DNA of 64,000 nucleotides from Streptomyces sp. AC512_CC834 (GCF_019049325.1 NZ_JAGMUO010000007.1:62001-126000); one strand, 5' to 3'. Shown: positions 9,812 to 18,162, counted from the stretch's first letter. Notes: generated from the sequence alone by a model not told the origin. A program made the numbers and translations.

Positions 9812-10129
9812 CGTCTCCAGCCTTCCCACGCCTTGAATGACCTCCCAGGGATGGCAGGGTCGGCGGGGCGGGTGGCAGCGGCGCGCCGTTCCGCCCCGGC
9901 AAAGCCACTCAGACGGTCGGCGGCTCGTTGACTTACGCTCCATCGCTGACCGGCCCGCGACGATGTGGCGCTCCCCGCACGTACGGCACTCTGCGCGCCC
10001 CTGCTTATTCCTTGACAACCCGTCAAGCCGCACTACATGATTCACCGGCTTCGTACAGCTTTGGGGCCCCAGAGGTGTATCTCGGTCCGTGCCGGGATGC
10101 GGCCGATACGCAGACGTGAGGATCTTGGA
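9812..10129. promoter_or_regulatory. Divergent promoter region with CTTGAC-N5-GTCAAG palindrome
   Basis: The 318-bp gap between the divergent copper oxidase and a lipoprotein holds a perfect palindrome, CTTGAC-aaccc-GTCAAG, at 10011-10027. It could be an operator for either gene. I see no further gene here. Confidence 0.4.
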
Positions 10130-10603
10130 GTGTCCGGTATACGGTCTAACCGCACCGCACTTGGATCCGTGCTCGCGATCGGGTCCTTGCTGCTCACCAG
10201 TTCTCTGACGTCGTGCGCGAATTACGTCGGATGCGGGATCGGCAGAGTCGACGACGACGTGGTGAGCGAAGATCTGTTGGGCACATATACGGGAAGTGAG
10301 TACGGAGGATTGACTTTCAAGCCCAACGGCAAGCTCGTCTATCGCGACTGGGAATTCTCCGGAGGCGAGCACCAAGGAGCCTCAGGAGAGGGCGAATGGT
10401 CCTTCGGGCGTGGGAAGGAGCTCGACTCGGTTGGTCTGACCTTGGACTATCCACAGAATGTCAACGGCGGCGGTAGCTACGGATTGACGCTGTATGTCGA
10501 GGGATCAGCGAACGACCTGCGGCTCTACGGCTATCTGACCGACCCTGACGTCTGCGAGCTCAACACATTCAAACGCGAGGCAGAGCTGCCGGTCACGCCG
10601 TGA
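10130..10603 (+). CDS. Small lipoprotein of unknown function
   Basis: A 157-aa predicted lipoprotein. The GTG at 10130 is chosen because GAGGA lies eight bases upstream and it gives a proper signal peptide: positive N-terminus, hydrophobic core LGSVLAIGSLLLTSS, lipobox LTSC with the lipidated Cys near residue 29. The mature part has a pattern (LLGTYTGSEYGGLTFKPNGKLVYRDWE) resembling streptomycete beta-barrel-like lipoproteins with no assigned role. Codon use is slightly less GC-biased than neighbours. The 3' end overlaps a DUF397 remnant on the other strand by 11 bp. Confidence 0.75.
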   Translation: MSGIRSNRTALGSVLAIGSLLLTSSLTSCANYVGCGIGRVDDDVVSEDLLGTYTGSEYGGLTFKPNGKLVYRDWEFSGGEHQGASGEGEWSFGRGKELDSVGLTLDYPQNVNGGGSYGLTLYVEGSANDLRLYGYLTDPDVCELNTFKREAELPVTP

Positions 10604-10757
10604 GCGTGCCCCCGTTCAGTGCCGTGACGAAGGGCGCCCAGGCGCGGGCGGTGAGGAGGAGCGCGGGGCGGTCGGGGGCCTTGGAGTCACGGACGGGGAC
10701 GAGGCCGGGGATGCCGTCGGCGACGTCGACGCAGTGGCCGCCGTCGCCGTTGCCGTC
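10593..10757 (-). pseudogene. DUF397 remnant lacking its start and N-terminal WxKSSYS motif
   Basis: Reading left from about 10757 gives NDGNGDGGHCVDVADG, then VPVRDSKAPDRPALLLTA and RAWAPFVTALNGGTLTA with a TGA at 10593-10595. This is the C-terminal two thirds of a DUF397 protein. No ATG, GTG or TTG start exists in this frame before it runs into the upstream XRE gene, and the conserved N-terminal tryptophan/KSSYS motif is missing. The intact XRE/DUF397 pair at 41.1-42.1 kb shows what is lost. A small deletion that fused the gene to the end of the XRE frame is the simplest reading. Confidence 0.7.
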
Positions 10758-10759
10758 AT

Positions 10760-11620
10760 TTACACAGCCCGCTTCGGGTACTTGCCGTTTCGGTAGTCCT
10801 CCGCCGCTTGCTGAATGAGCCTCAACGACGGCTCGGGAGGAAGCGCAGCGGCTCTGAGTCGACCGTATGCCTTCGCGTACTGCTTGACCAGGCGTGGATC
10901 ATCAACCAACTGCCCGCTGTACATTCCCTCCGTGTACATGACCGGCGGGGAATCGACAAAGGTCATGAGCCTTGTTGTGCCCATCAGGAAGGGCTGGGCC
11001 TCCGAGGCCATCGGAAGGATCTGTGTGACGGCCCGGCGCTTGCTCGCCACCTCGACGATATGGGCGAGCTGGTCAGCCATGGCGTCGGGCGGAGTGATCG
11101 GTTTCCGCAAGATCGACTCGTGCAGCACGATCCAGCTCTCCGGCGCATGTCGGTCCTCGAACAGCCACGCTCGCGCCCGCCGGGCCTCAATCCTGGCGGC
11201 CACCGTCTCCTCCGAGGCGGAGGGATGAGCTGCCAGAACAACAGACCTGATGTAGGGAGACAACTGCAACGGCCCCGGGATCAGGGCCGGATCCCACTCC
11301 TCGATTTCCTGGGCTCGCCCCTCCAACTCAAAGACGTTGAAGGCGTAATCAGCGCAACCAACGAGCCTCGCCTTCTTCACGTCCTCGCAGCGCCGCTCGA
11401 AGAACCCATCCGTCTCGAGCCTCCGATCCACATGCCGGGCTAGGTCCAACGGCATGCGGCGCTTCCCGCGTTCGATGTCACTGAGGAGCGACTTGCCGTA
11501 GAAGCTGCCCTCGACCAGCGCCTCCAGCGACAGCCCCGCCCGCTCGCGCTGCCACCTCAACTCCTTGCCGTAGAAGGTCGGGACGCTCGTCGAGCCGTCG
11601 ATGTCCTTGCGCTGTGCCAT
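10760..11620 (-). CDS. XRE-family regulator with DUF5753 domain
   Basis: A 286-aa protein with an N-terminal helix-turn-helix (residues ~15-75, GLSLEALVEGSFYGKSLLSDI) and a DUF5753 C-terminal domain (from ~residue 100, ALIPGPLQLSPYIRSV). This architecture belongs to the large streptomycete family normally paired with a DUF397 gene immediately downstream. Here the downstream DUF397 frame is broken. Such pairs have been tied to developmental or toxin-antitoxin-like control in some species, but the target here is unknown. Confidence 0.88.
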   Translation of the reverse strand: MAQRKDIDGSTSVPTFYGKELRWQRERAGLSLEALVEGSFYGKSLLSDIERGKRRMPLDLARHVDRRLETDGFFERRCEDVKKARLVGCADYAFNVFELEGRAQEIEEWDPALIPGPLQLSPYIRSVVLAAHPSASEETVAARIEARRARAWLFEDRHAPESWIVLHESILRKPITPPDAMADQLAHIVEVASKRRAVTQILPMASEAQPFLMGTTRLMTFVDSPPVMYTEGMYSGQLVDDPRLVKQYAKAYGRLRAAALPPEPSLRLIQQAAEDYRNGKYPKRAV

Positions 11621-11765
11621 GGCGTTGCCTCTTCCGCACTCCGGGCTGCCGACGCGAGATCCCTTTCACGGTAGGGCGCCGCACGTCACTGTGTGAGCTG
11701 TTCGTCACAGAGCGCACACGGAAAGGTGCCCGTTCATGCCCCACCCCCCTCACCCGGAGGGCGAC

Positions 11766-11954
11766 ATGCCCCGCTGCGTGGAGGAGCTCCGCGCCGCCCT
11801 CGCCCTGCACGGCATCACCCTCCCCTCCCTCCGCCTGGACCTGGCGACGTTCGCCGGGACGTACACCCCGCCCGCCGGTCTCGTCTCGCTCGGGAACTGC
11901 AACGCCACCACCGCGCGTGCGCTCACGGCGGTCCTGCGTGCGGCGGCGCCGTGA
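11766..11954 (+). CDS. Small conserved protein coupled to an RsbW-like ATPase
   Basis: A 62-aa protein. ATG at 11766 is preferred over the in-frame ATG at 11736 because GGAGGG sits five bases before it. The core (ALHGITLPSLRLDL...LVSLGNCNATTARALTAVLR) is clearly paralogous to the product at 40252-40506. The stop overlaps the next start (GTGA), so it is co-translated with the ATPase. Unknown function; both paralogues live beside XRE/DUF397 loci. Confidence 0.75.
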   Translation: MPRCVEELRAALALHGITLPSLRLDLATFAGTYTPPAGLVSLGNCNATTARALTAVLRAAAP

Positions 11955-12364
11955 CGACCTGGGAACTGAGCCTGCTCGCCACGCCGAAAGCCGTGCCGGA
12001 GGTGCGCCGCCTGCTGAGCGGGTACGACTACGACGTCCGCCTCTGCGTGAGCGAGATGCTGACGAACGTCGTCGACCACGTCGGCGAGGGCACCCCCGTG
12101 ACCGTACGGGTCGTCGGACTGCCCACCGGACACACCCGCATCGAGGTCACCGACCCCGACCCACGCGCCCTGCCCCTCCTCGCCCGCCCGGTCTGCGGCA
12201 CCGACGAGTCCGGGCGTGGCCTCACCCTCCTCGACGCACTGACACTGCGCTGGGGCGTGGAGCCTTGCCCGGACCACAAAACAATCTGGTGCGAACTCGC
12301 AGGGGAGCCGCCACCCCGCGACGTCCGGCAACCCGCCGCCCCGGCAGTCGAGAGCGTTCGGTGA
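11951..12364 (+). CDS. Anti-sigma-factor-like ATPase (HATPase_c, RsbW family)
   Basis: A 137-aa single-domain GHKL ATPase. The N box is visible in VRLCVSEMLTNVVDHVG and the G1/G2 features in VTDPDPRALPLL and DESGRGLTLLDALTLRWGV. Streptomycetes have many such proteins, which usually act as anti-sigma or switch kinases. The GTG start overlaps the preceding small gene by four bases. No sigma factor is adjacent, so the partner is unknown; proximity to the XRE/DUF5753 regulator is typical of this gene group. Its stop codon overlaps a dispersed hairpin element. Confidence 0.85.
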   Translation: MTTWELSLLATPKAVPEVRRLLSGYDYDVRLCVSEMLTNVVDHVGEGTPVTVRVVGLPTGHTRIEVTDPDPRALPLLARPVCGTDESGRGLTLLDALTLRWGVEPCPDHKTIWCELAGEPPPRDVRQPAAPAVESVR

Positions 12365-12429
12365 TTGGACAGTTTGTCCCGGCGAAATCGCCACTTGGGC
12401 GGCGTGTCGCCGGGACAGACTGTCCAATC
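12363..12429. repeat. Dispersed hairpin element, copy 1
   Basis: A 67-bp imperfect palindrome with 23-bp arms (12363-12385 and 12407-12429; one mismatch), beginning GATTGGACAGTTTGTCCCGG. Related copies lie at 35453 and 53570. The left end overlaps the ATPase stop codon. It could fold as a strong hairpin in RNA and terminate the ATPase transcript. Confidence 0.8.
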
Positions 12430-12468
12430 CTTGACTCCGGACCATGGGCCGCGAGGGGCGGTGTGCGG

Positions 12469-13071
12469 TCAGGGCTGGGTCAGGGTCCGGTCGATCGCGC
12501 GGCGGGCGCGGGGCGCGGCTGCCCGGTCGTGGTGGAGCTGCATGGCCGCGTTCAGTGCCAGTCCGGCTGCGACGATCTCGAACAGCGCCTGGTCGACGTC
12601 GAATCCGGCGGGCAGCTCGCCGTTGTCCACCGCCGCGGTCAGGTCCGCCCGCAACTGTCCCCGCCAACGCGACCACACCTCGGCCACTGCGTCGCGGACC
12701 CGGCCGGGGCGGCCGTCGTACTCGGTGAGTGCCGCGGTCATCAGGCAGCCGCCGGGCAGCAGGGGTTCCTCCAGGTAGTCCACGGAGTTGGCGCACACCG
12801 CGCGCAGCCGCCGCAGCCCCGTCGGCTCGGTCAGCACCGGCTCGACCACCCGGTGCCAGAAGTCCACGAACGCCTTGTCCAGCGTGGAGATCTGCAGCGT
12901 CTCCTTGGTGCCGAAGTGCTTGTGCACCCCGGACTTGCTCATCTCCAGCTCTTCGGCGAGCCGGCCGATGGTGATGCCGTCCAGCCCTTCCTCCGAGGCG
13001 ATCTCGGCGGCACGGCCGAGGATCCGGCCCCTGGTGGCCTGTGCTTCGGCCGCTGAGCGTCGTGGTGACAT
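12469..13071 (-). CDS. TetR/AcrR-family repressor
   Basis: A 200-aa regulator. Residues ~12-58 form the TetR DNA-binding domain (TIGRLAEELEMSKSGVHKHFGTKETLQ); the rest is a ligand-binding domain of the TetR_C_6-like type. It is divergent from a metallo-beta-lactamase-fold gene across a perfect long inverted repeat, which is very likely its operator, so the pair should be co-regulated and autorepressed. Ligand unknown. Confidence 0.92.
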   Translation of the reverse strand: MSPRRSAAEAQATRGRILGRAAEIASEEGLDGITIGRLAEELEMSKSGVHKHFGTKETLQISTLDKAFVDFWHRVVEPVLTEPTGLRRLRAVCANSVDYLEEPLLPGGCLMTAALTEYDGRPGRVRDAVAEVWSRWRGQLRADLTAAVDNGELPAGFDVDQALFEIVAAGLALNAAMQLHHDRAAAPRARRAIDRTLTQP

Positions 13072-13081
13072 GCGGCAAGGA

Positions 13082-13127
13082 TAGCGTACGTGCGTTCGCT
13101 ATTGATTTAGCGAACGCACGTACGCTA
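13082..13127. promoter_or_regulatory. Perfect 19-bp inverted repeat, TetR operator
   Basis: TAGCGTACGTGCGTTCGCT at 13082-13100 is repeated in exact reverse complement at 13109-13127, with an 8-bp spacer. It starts 11 bp from the TetR start codon and lies 35 bp before the MBL gene. Its length suggests two repressor dimers, one per arm. Confidence 0.8.
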
Positions 13128-13162
13128 ACGTTCGGGGCTCCACCGGGACGAAGGAGTACGAG

Positions 13163-13975
13163 ATGCGGGTGCGACGGCTGGGCTGGGCCGGACTGGAGAT
13201 CGAGGCGGGCGGCGAGCGCATGGTGATCGACTACGTGCGGGACCTCTCACCGCTGTTCACGGGGTGGAAGCCCGGCGAAGGGCTGGCGGTGCCGGGCGGG
13301 AAGGCCTGCGCCGCGCTCGTCACCCACCTGCACCGGGACCACACCGACGCGTCCGCGCTCGCGTCCGCGCTGACGCCGGGGGCGCCGGTGCTGCGACCGG
13401 CGCCCGGTCACGGCGACGACGTGGACAACGTGACGACACTGCTGGCCGAGCGCGAGTTGGTGCAGCACCGGCTGGCCGTCGAGGTCGTGGACGTCTGGTC
13501 CACTCGCGACGTCGGGCCGTTCCGCGTCACGGCGGTCCCCTCCGTCGACGGGCTGGGCGACCCGCAGGTGAACTGGGTGGTGCAGGCCGACGGGCAGCGG
13601 ATCTTCCACGGCGGCGACACGATGTTCCACGGCTACTGGTGGCTCGTCGCGCGCCGGTTCAGCCCGTTCGACGCGGTGTTCCTGCCCGCCAACGGCGCCG
13701 TGGTCGACGCGCCGCACCTGCGGCCGCCGAGCCCGCTGCCCGCCGCGCTGGACCCGCGGCAGGCCGCCGCGGCCGCGGAGATCCTCGACGCCCGGTACGC
13801 CGTGCCGATCCACTACGAGCCGGAGCAGCCGGACAAGATCGCGGGCTACGTCGAGATCGCCGACCCGGAGGCCGAGTTCCGCACGCACGCCGGACGGCGC
13901 GCCCACGTAATGACCGTCGGGGAATGGCTGGACCTGGACCCGGACCTGGACCTGGACCTGGACCCGGCCAGATGA
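13163..13975 (+). CDS. Metallo-beta-lactamase-fold hydrolase (UlaG/L-ascorbate-lactonase-like)
   Basis: A 270-aa protein with the zinc motif HLHRDHTD near residue 55 and later ligands in FHGGDTMFHG and VPIHYEPEQ. Similar proteins are annotated as MBL-fold metal-dependent hydrolases near UlaG. GGAG lies seven bases before the ATG. The C-terminus ends in an acidic DLDP/DLDL repeat encoded by tandem GACCTG units near 13928-13965. Controlled, by inference, by the divergent TetR protein. Substrate unknown. Confidence 0.85.
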   Translation: MRVRRLGWAGLEIEAGGERMVIDYVRDLSPLFTGWKPGEGLAVPGGKACAALVTHLHRDHTDASALASALTPGAPVLRPAPGHGDDVDNVTTLLAERELVQHRLAVEVVDVWSTRDVGPFRVTAVPSVDGLGDPQVNWVVQADGQRIFHGGDTMFHGYWWLVARRFSPFDAVFLPANGAVVDAPHLRPPSPLPAALDPRQAAAAAEILDARYAVPIHYEPEQPDKIAGYVEIADPEAEFRTHAGRRAHVMTVGEWLDLDPDLDLDLDPAR

Positions 13976-14078
13976 ACGGAGACGGAGACCGTGCGCCCGG
14001 CCGGGCCCCGAGGACGAACTACACCGACTGACCGGACTGGCCGACGCCCCGTCAGTGTCCGTGTGCGCCGGAGACGAG

Positions 14079-14118
14079 ACAGCGCCTGCCGCCCCGGTGA
14101 GGGGGCGACAGGCGCTGT
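14079..14118. terminator. Convergent terminator hairpin
   Basis: ACAGCGCCTG (14079) pairs perfectly with CAGGCGCTGT (ending 14118), with further inner GC pairing. It separates the convergent MBL-fold and L,D-transpeptidase genes and can serve both. Confidence 0.75.
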
Positions 14119-14154
14119 ACGCGCGGCGCGTGAAACGTGCGGGGGACGGGGTCG

Positions 14155-15402
14155 TCAGACCGCCGAACCCGCCTTCCACTGGGCCCAGTCCATGTTCCAG
14201 CCGTTGAGGCCGTTGTCCGGGGCGATGGTCTCGTCGCCGGTGTTCTGGACGACGACCAAGTCACCGACGATCGAGTTGTTGTAGAACCAGGCGCCCGGCG
14301 TGTTCGGGTCGTCGGCGCCCTTGGCGTCCTCCAGGCCCACGCAGCCGTGGCTGGTGTTGGCCTTGCCGAAGATGCCCTTGCCCCAGTAGTTGCCGTGGAT
14401 GAAGGTGCCGGAGGTGCTCAGACGCATGGCGTGCGGCACGTCCTTGATGTCGTACTCGCCCTTGCCGTCGTCGTCGGTGAAGCCGACCGTCGAGCCGTCC
14501 ATCCGGGTCTCCTCGAACTTCTCGGAGATCACCATCTGGCCTTCGTAGGTCTTGTTCTCGGGGGAACCTGCGGAGATCGGGATGGTCTTGACCGTCTTGC
14601 CGTCCTGCGTGACCTTCATCTGCTTGGTCTTCGCGTCGACGTAGGAGACCTGGTTGCGGCCGATCTTGAAGGTGACCGACTTCTGCTGGACGCCGTAGAC
14701 GCCGTCGGCGCCCTCGACCCCGTCGAGCGCCAGCTTCAGGGTGACGGTCGAGTTCTCCGTCCAGTAGTCCTCGGGGCGGCAGTCCATGCGCTGGGTGCTG
14801 AACCAGTGGCAGGCGACCTCCTGGCCGCTGCTGCTGTTGACCGTGATGCCCTTCTGGACGGCGGCCTTGTCGGTGATCTCCTTGTCGAAGTTGATCGACA
14901 CGGGCATGCCGACGCCGACGGTCTTGCCGTCGTCCGGGGTGAAGGTGCCGATGAAGCTGTTCTCCGGGGAGACCGTGGTGAACGACGCGTTCTCGTGGGC
15001 GGCGCGGCCCTCGGAGTCCTTCGCGGTCGCGGTGATCCGGTACTTGGTGGCGCGCTCAAGCTGGCCGCCGGGCTTCCAGCTCGTCTTGTCGGCGGATATC
15101 TCGCCCTCGACCACAGTGCCGTCGGTGGCGGTCATCTTCACCTCGGTGAGCGTGCCCTTGCTCACGGTGACGCCGGCGGAGTTGTTGATCGAGGCGTTGT
15201 CCGAGCCGCCCTTGGGAGTGATCTTGATCTGCGCCTCGGACGACTTCTTCGCCGCCGCCTCGTCGACCTCCGCCTGCGAGGTCTTCCCGTCCCCACCCCC
15301 GGAGGAGTCGGCGTCGCTACTGGAACATGCCGAGAGCACCAGTACGCCGCCGAGCAGTGCGGACGCGGCCGCCAGACTCTTGCGCCGCTTACCGTCCGTC
15401 AT
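14155..15402 (-). CDS. Lipoprotein L,D-transpeptidase with Ig-like domains
   Basis: A 415-aa cell-envelope enzyme making 3-3 peptidoglycan cross-links. The start at 15402 (MTDGKRRK) has GGAG nine bases upstream; an in-frame ATG at 15417 lacks a ribosome site. The signal peptide ends in lipobox LSAC. Two Ig-like segments follow (~45-240), then the YkuD catalytic domain with HGNYW and SHGCVGL carrying the catalytic His and Cys. The domain order matches mycobacterial LdtMt2-type enzymes. The Ser/Gly/Asp-rich stretch after the lipid Cys is a linker. Confidence 0.93.
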   Translation of the reverse strand: MTDGKRRKSLAAASALLGGVLVLSACSSSDADSSGGGDGKTSQAEVDEAAAKKSSEAQIKITPKGGSDNASINNSAGVTVSKGTLTEVKMTATDGTVVEGEISADKTSWKPGGQLERATKYRITATAKDSEGRAAHENASFTTVSPENSFIGTFTPDDGKTVGVGMPVSINFDKEITDKAAVQKGITVNSSSGQEVACHWFSTQRMDCRPEDYWTENSTVTLKLALDGVEGADGVYGVQQKSVTFKIGRNQVSYVDAKTKQMKVTQDGKTVKTIPISAGSPENKTYEGQMVISEKFEETRMDGSTVGFTDDDGKGEYDIKDVPHAMRLSTSGTFIHGNYWGKGIFGKANTSHGCVGLEDAKGADDPNTPGAWFYNNSIVGDLVVVQNTGDETIAPDNGLNGWNMDWAQWKAGSAV

Positions 15403-15584
15403 CACACGCTTCTCCATCGTTGCCGATTCCCGAAACCCCGAGATACCCCGTCAATAACTTTCAACGCTACGACCGGTTCGTCCCGTTCCACATCGCTCGC
15501 ACGTGTGGGGCACACCACGTTCGGCCGCGAAGGCGGCGGCAGGCGGTGCGGAGGTCGGTCAGTGCGCACCTTGAGACGACGAAA

Positions 15585-15620
15585 CCCCGGACGGCGGTTG
15601 CCGCCCGGGGTCAGTTTTTT
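15585..15620. terminator. Hairpin with T-run
   Basis: CCCCGGACGGCGG pairs with CCGCCCGGGG (15585-15610), followed by six T residues on the plus strand; on the minus strand it follows the acidic-protein gene and precedes TTTC. It works best on the plus strand but probably acts in both directions. Confidence 0.7.
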
Positions 15621-15632
15621 CCCCACACTGCG

Positions 15633-15986
15633 TCAGCCGACCGTCATTTCTTCGTCTTCCGGGTCGTTCTCGCCGCCATCATCCCCGTCCAGGTCCCACT
15701 CGGGCGAGTCGGGGTCGTAGTCGATTCGCTCGCTGCTCCAGGAGGCCTGCTGGAGTTCCACCCCGGGTACCTCGCTGACCAGGTCGAACGGGTCCACGAG
15801 GTGGGCCAGGGCCTCGGCGGTGTCCTCCGTCACAGCGCGCTCGGAGTCGGTGCGTTCCGTGTCGGACAGGTCGGCGTCGTCGGCGAGGGTCTGCAGCGCG
15901 GCCCCGGTGACGGCCTCCTCGTCGTCGATCTCGAGAACGAGCTCGACGCGAATACGTACAAACCGTGATGTCTCTGGAGTGCTCAT
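15633..15986 (-). CDS. Conserved acidic protein of unknown function
   Basis: A 117-aa very acidic protein. Start at 15986 (MSTPETSRFVRIRVELVLEIDDEE) fits a beta-strand-rich beginning; the last 30 residues are almost entirely Asp, Glu and Gly. No signal peptide or membrane segment. The ribosome site is weak. It is divergent, 109 bp away, from a cell-wall-anchored small protein. I do not recognise a function. Confidence 0.7.
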   Translation of the reverse strand: MSTPETSRFVRIRVELVLEIDDEEAVTGAALQTLADDADLSDTERTDSERAVTEDTAEALAHLVDPFDLVSEVPGVELQQASWSSERIDYDPDSPEWDLDGDDGGENDPEDEEMTVG

Positions 15987-16095
15987 GCCCGGAGCGTAAG
16001 GCCGACCCCTCCCGTGACTTTCCTGTGACCCGCGTCTTTCACTAACATCTGCCCACACGGCCAATTCGCCAGCGCCACAAGGGGATCGATATTCC

Positions 16096-16413
16096 GTGTC
16101 ATCCGCTCGCCGTTCCTTGCTGACCGCCGCCTCCGCGGGCGGCCTGCTGTGTGCCCTGTGGTTCATCCCGTCGGCGAACGCGACACCGCGGACACCGGTG
16201 CTCGAGTCCGCCGCCGCGACCCCGTCTCCGCAGGTCACGGCACAGGCAAGAGCCGCCTCCACGGACACGACGGTGACCGACGGGGGCACCACCCGCCTGG
16301 CCGACACCGGCAGCTTCGACAGCAAGCCGTACGTCGTCGGCGGCGCCCTGTGCCTGGGCCTCGGCGCCGGCTTCGTGGGCTACTCGGTACGCCGGGAACG
16401 CCTCGGCCTCTGA
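16096..16413 (+). CDS. Small secreted protein with LAxTG-type sortase signal
   Basis: A 105-aa exported protein. Residues 1-30 form a signal peptide (RRSLLTAASAGGLLCALWFIPSANA). The C-terminus has LADTG at residues ~69-73, a hydrophobic stretch (VVGGALCLGLGAGFVGY) and a basic tail (RRERLGL), exactly the tripartite cell-wall sorting signal used by class E sortases in Streptomyces, as in long chaplins. Mature exposed part is only about 40 residues, Thr/Ala-rich, so it may be a small surface anchor or stalk. The GTG start has AAGGGG 11 bases upstream. Confidence 0.8.
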   Translation: MSSARRSLLTAASAGGLLCALWFIPSANATPRTPVLESAAATPSPQVTAQARAASTDTTVTDGGTTRLADTGSFDSKPYVVGGALCLGLGAGFVGYSVRRERLGL

Positions 16414-16438
16414 GAGAACTTGACGTTCTATTGACCTG

Positions 16439-16471
16439 GAGAGGGCCCCGCCGCCACGGCAGGGCCCTCTC
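16439..16471. terminator. Convergent terminator hairpin
   Basis: GAGAGGGCCC (16439) and GGGCCCTCTC (ending 16471) form a perfect 10-bp stem between the LAxTG protein gene and hutH, which converge here. Confidence 0.75.
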
Positions 16472-16521
16472 GTCGGCCTCTCATCGGCTTCTCATCGCCG
16501 GCCAGGCTTTCTCGTCGCCGG

Positions 16522-18066
16522 CTAGCGCAGCGGTCCCGTGACCGTCTCCGCCGCCGTGACCAGGTGCCCGGCGCGCACGAACGCGTCCGCCGCGGCGAGG
16601 TCGGGCGCCAGGTGGCGGTCGGGTCCCGGACCCTGGACACCGGCCGCCCGTACGGCGTCGATGACGGCGCGCGAGGCCGGGGCCGGGGTGAGGCCCTCGC
16701 GGAGCTGGACCGCGCGCGCGGCGGCGTACAGCTCGACGGCGATCACGCGGGTGAGGTTGTCGACGGCCGTACGCAGCTTGCGCGCCGCCGACCAGCCCAT
16801 CGACACGTGGTCCTCCTGCATCGCGGAGGACGGGATCGAGTCCGCCGACGCCGGTACGGCGAGCCGCTTCAACTCGCCGACCAGGGCGGCCTGCGTGTAC
16901 TGGGCGATCATCAGGCCGGAGTCGACGCCCGCGTCGTCGGCGAGGAACGGCGGCAGGCCGTGGCTGCGGTTCTTGTCGAGGAGCCGGTCGGTGCGCCGCT
17001 CGGCGATGGAGCCGAGGTCGGCGACGGCGACGGCGAGGAAGTCGAGCACGTAGGCGACCGGGGCGCCGTGGAAGTTGCCGTTGGACTCCACCCGGCCGTC
17101 GGGAAGGACGACCGGGTTGTCCACGGCCGCAGCCAGCTCGCGCTCGGCGACCAGGCCGGCGTGGGCCATGGTGTCGCGTCCGGCGCCGGCGACCTGCGGC
17201 GCGCAGCGCACCGAGTAGGCGTCCTGGACGCGGGGGGCGTCGTCCTGGTGGTGCCCGGTCAGGCCGGAGCCCTTGAGTACGGCGGCCATGTTGGCGGCGC
17301 TGGCGGCCTGCCCGGGGTGCGGGCGGATGGCGTGCAGCTCGGGGGCGAGCACCTTGTCGGTGCCGAGCAGGGCCTCCATGGTCAGCGCGGCGGTGATGTC
17401 GGCGGACTTGTAGAGGGTGTCGAGGTCGGCGAGGGCCATAACCAGCATGCCGAGCATGCCGTCGGTGCCGTTGAGGAGGGCGAGGCCCTCCTTCTCGCGC
17501 AGCTCGACCGGCGCGATCCCGTGCTCGGCGAGCAGCTCACCGGCGGGGCGTACGGTCCCGTCGGGGCCCTCGGCGTCGCCCTCGCCCATGAGGGTGAGCG
17601 CGCAGTGCGACAGCGGGGCGAGGTCGCCGGAGCAGCCCAGCGAGCCGTACTCGTGCACGACCGGGGTGATGCCGGCGTTGAGCACGTCGGCCATGCTCTG
17701 CGCGACCTCGGGGCGTACGCCGGTGTGCCCGGAGCAGACGGTCTTCAGCCGCAGGAACATCAGCGCGCGGACCACCTCGCGCTCGACGCGCGGACCCATG
17801 CCGGCGGCGTGCGAGCGGACGATGTTGCGCTGGAGCTGGGCCCGCAGTTCCGGGCTGATGTGCCGGGTCGCCAGGGCGCCGAAGCCGGTGCTCACGCCGT
17901 ACACGGGGTCCGGCTTGGCGGCCAGCGCGTCCACGACGGAGCGGGCGGCGGCCAGGGCGGCGACCGCGTCGTCGGAGAGTTCGATCCGGGCGCCGGCCCG
18001 CGCCACGGCGAGGACGTCGGACGCCGTGACCCCGGAGGTCCCCACCACCACAGTGTGCATATCCAT
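16522..18066 (-). CDS. hutH: Histidine ammonia-lyase
   Basis: Converts L-histidine to urocanate and ammonia, first step of histidine catabolism; 514 aa, full length. The MIO prosthetic-group tripeptide lies in GSLGCSGDLAPLSH, here Cys-Ser-Gly rather than Ala-Ser-Gly, a variant tolerated in the family. Other hallmarks: YGVSTGFG, NGTDGM, QDAYSVRCAPQ, SIPSSAMQEDHVSMG. Start chosen at MDMHTVVVG, which fits family N-termini, although no clear ribosome site is visible. Other hut genes are not in the window. Confidence 0.96.
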   Translation of the reverse strand: MDMHTVVVGTSGVTASDVLAVARAGARIELSDDAVAALAAARSVVDALAAKPDPVYGVSTGFGALATRHISPELRAQLQRNIVRSHAAGMGPRVEREVVRALMFLRLKTVCSGHTGVRPEVAQSMADVLNAGITPVVHEYGSLGCSGDLAPLSHCALTLMGEGDAEGPDGTVRPAGELLAEHGIAPVELREKEGLALLNGTDGMLGMLVMALADLDTLYKSADITAALTMEALLGTDKVLAPELHAIRPHPGQAASAANMAAVLKGSGLTGHHQDDAPRVQDAYSVRCAPQVAGAGRDTMAHAGLVAERELAAAVDNPVVLPDGRVESNGNFHGAPVAYVLDFLAVAVADLGSIAERRTDRLLDKNRSHGLPPFLADDAGVDSGLMIAQYTQAALVGELKRLAVPASADSIPSSAMQEDHVSMGWSAARKLRTAVDNLTRVIAVELYAAARAVQLREGLTPAPASRAVIDAVRAAGVQGPGPDRHLAPDLAAADAFVRAGHLVTAAETVTGPLR

Positions 18067-18162
18067 ATTCAGGAGCGTACGCAGTGAATTCGATGATGTC
18101 ACGAGGGGATACGTCACGGCCGGGTGCCCGTGGCGCCCCTTACCGCCGCCCCGCCCCGGCGG

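Noticed and set aside
10593..10760. Programmed frameshift joining the XRE gene to DUF397
   Set aside because: No slippery sequence or stimulator was seen and the DUF397 N-terminal motif is missing altogether; a deletion explains it better.
13082..13127. Perfect long inverted repeat as insertion-sequence ends
   Set aside because: It encloses only 8 bp and lies in a divergent regulator promoter; no transposase nearby.
16522..18066. Cys-Ser-Gly instead of Ala-Ser-Gly in hutH as a defect
   Set aside because: The MIO group can form from Xaa-Ser-Gly, and the rest of the active site is intact.
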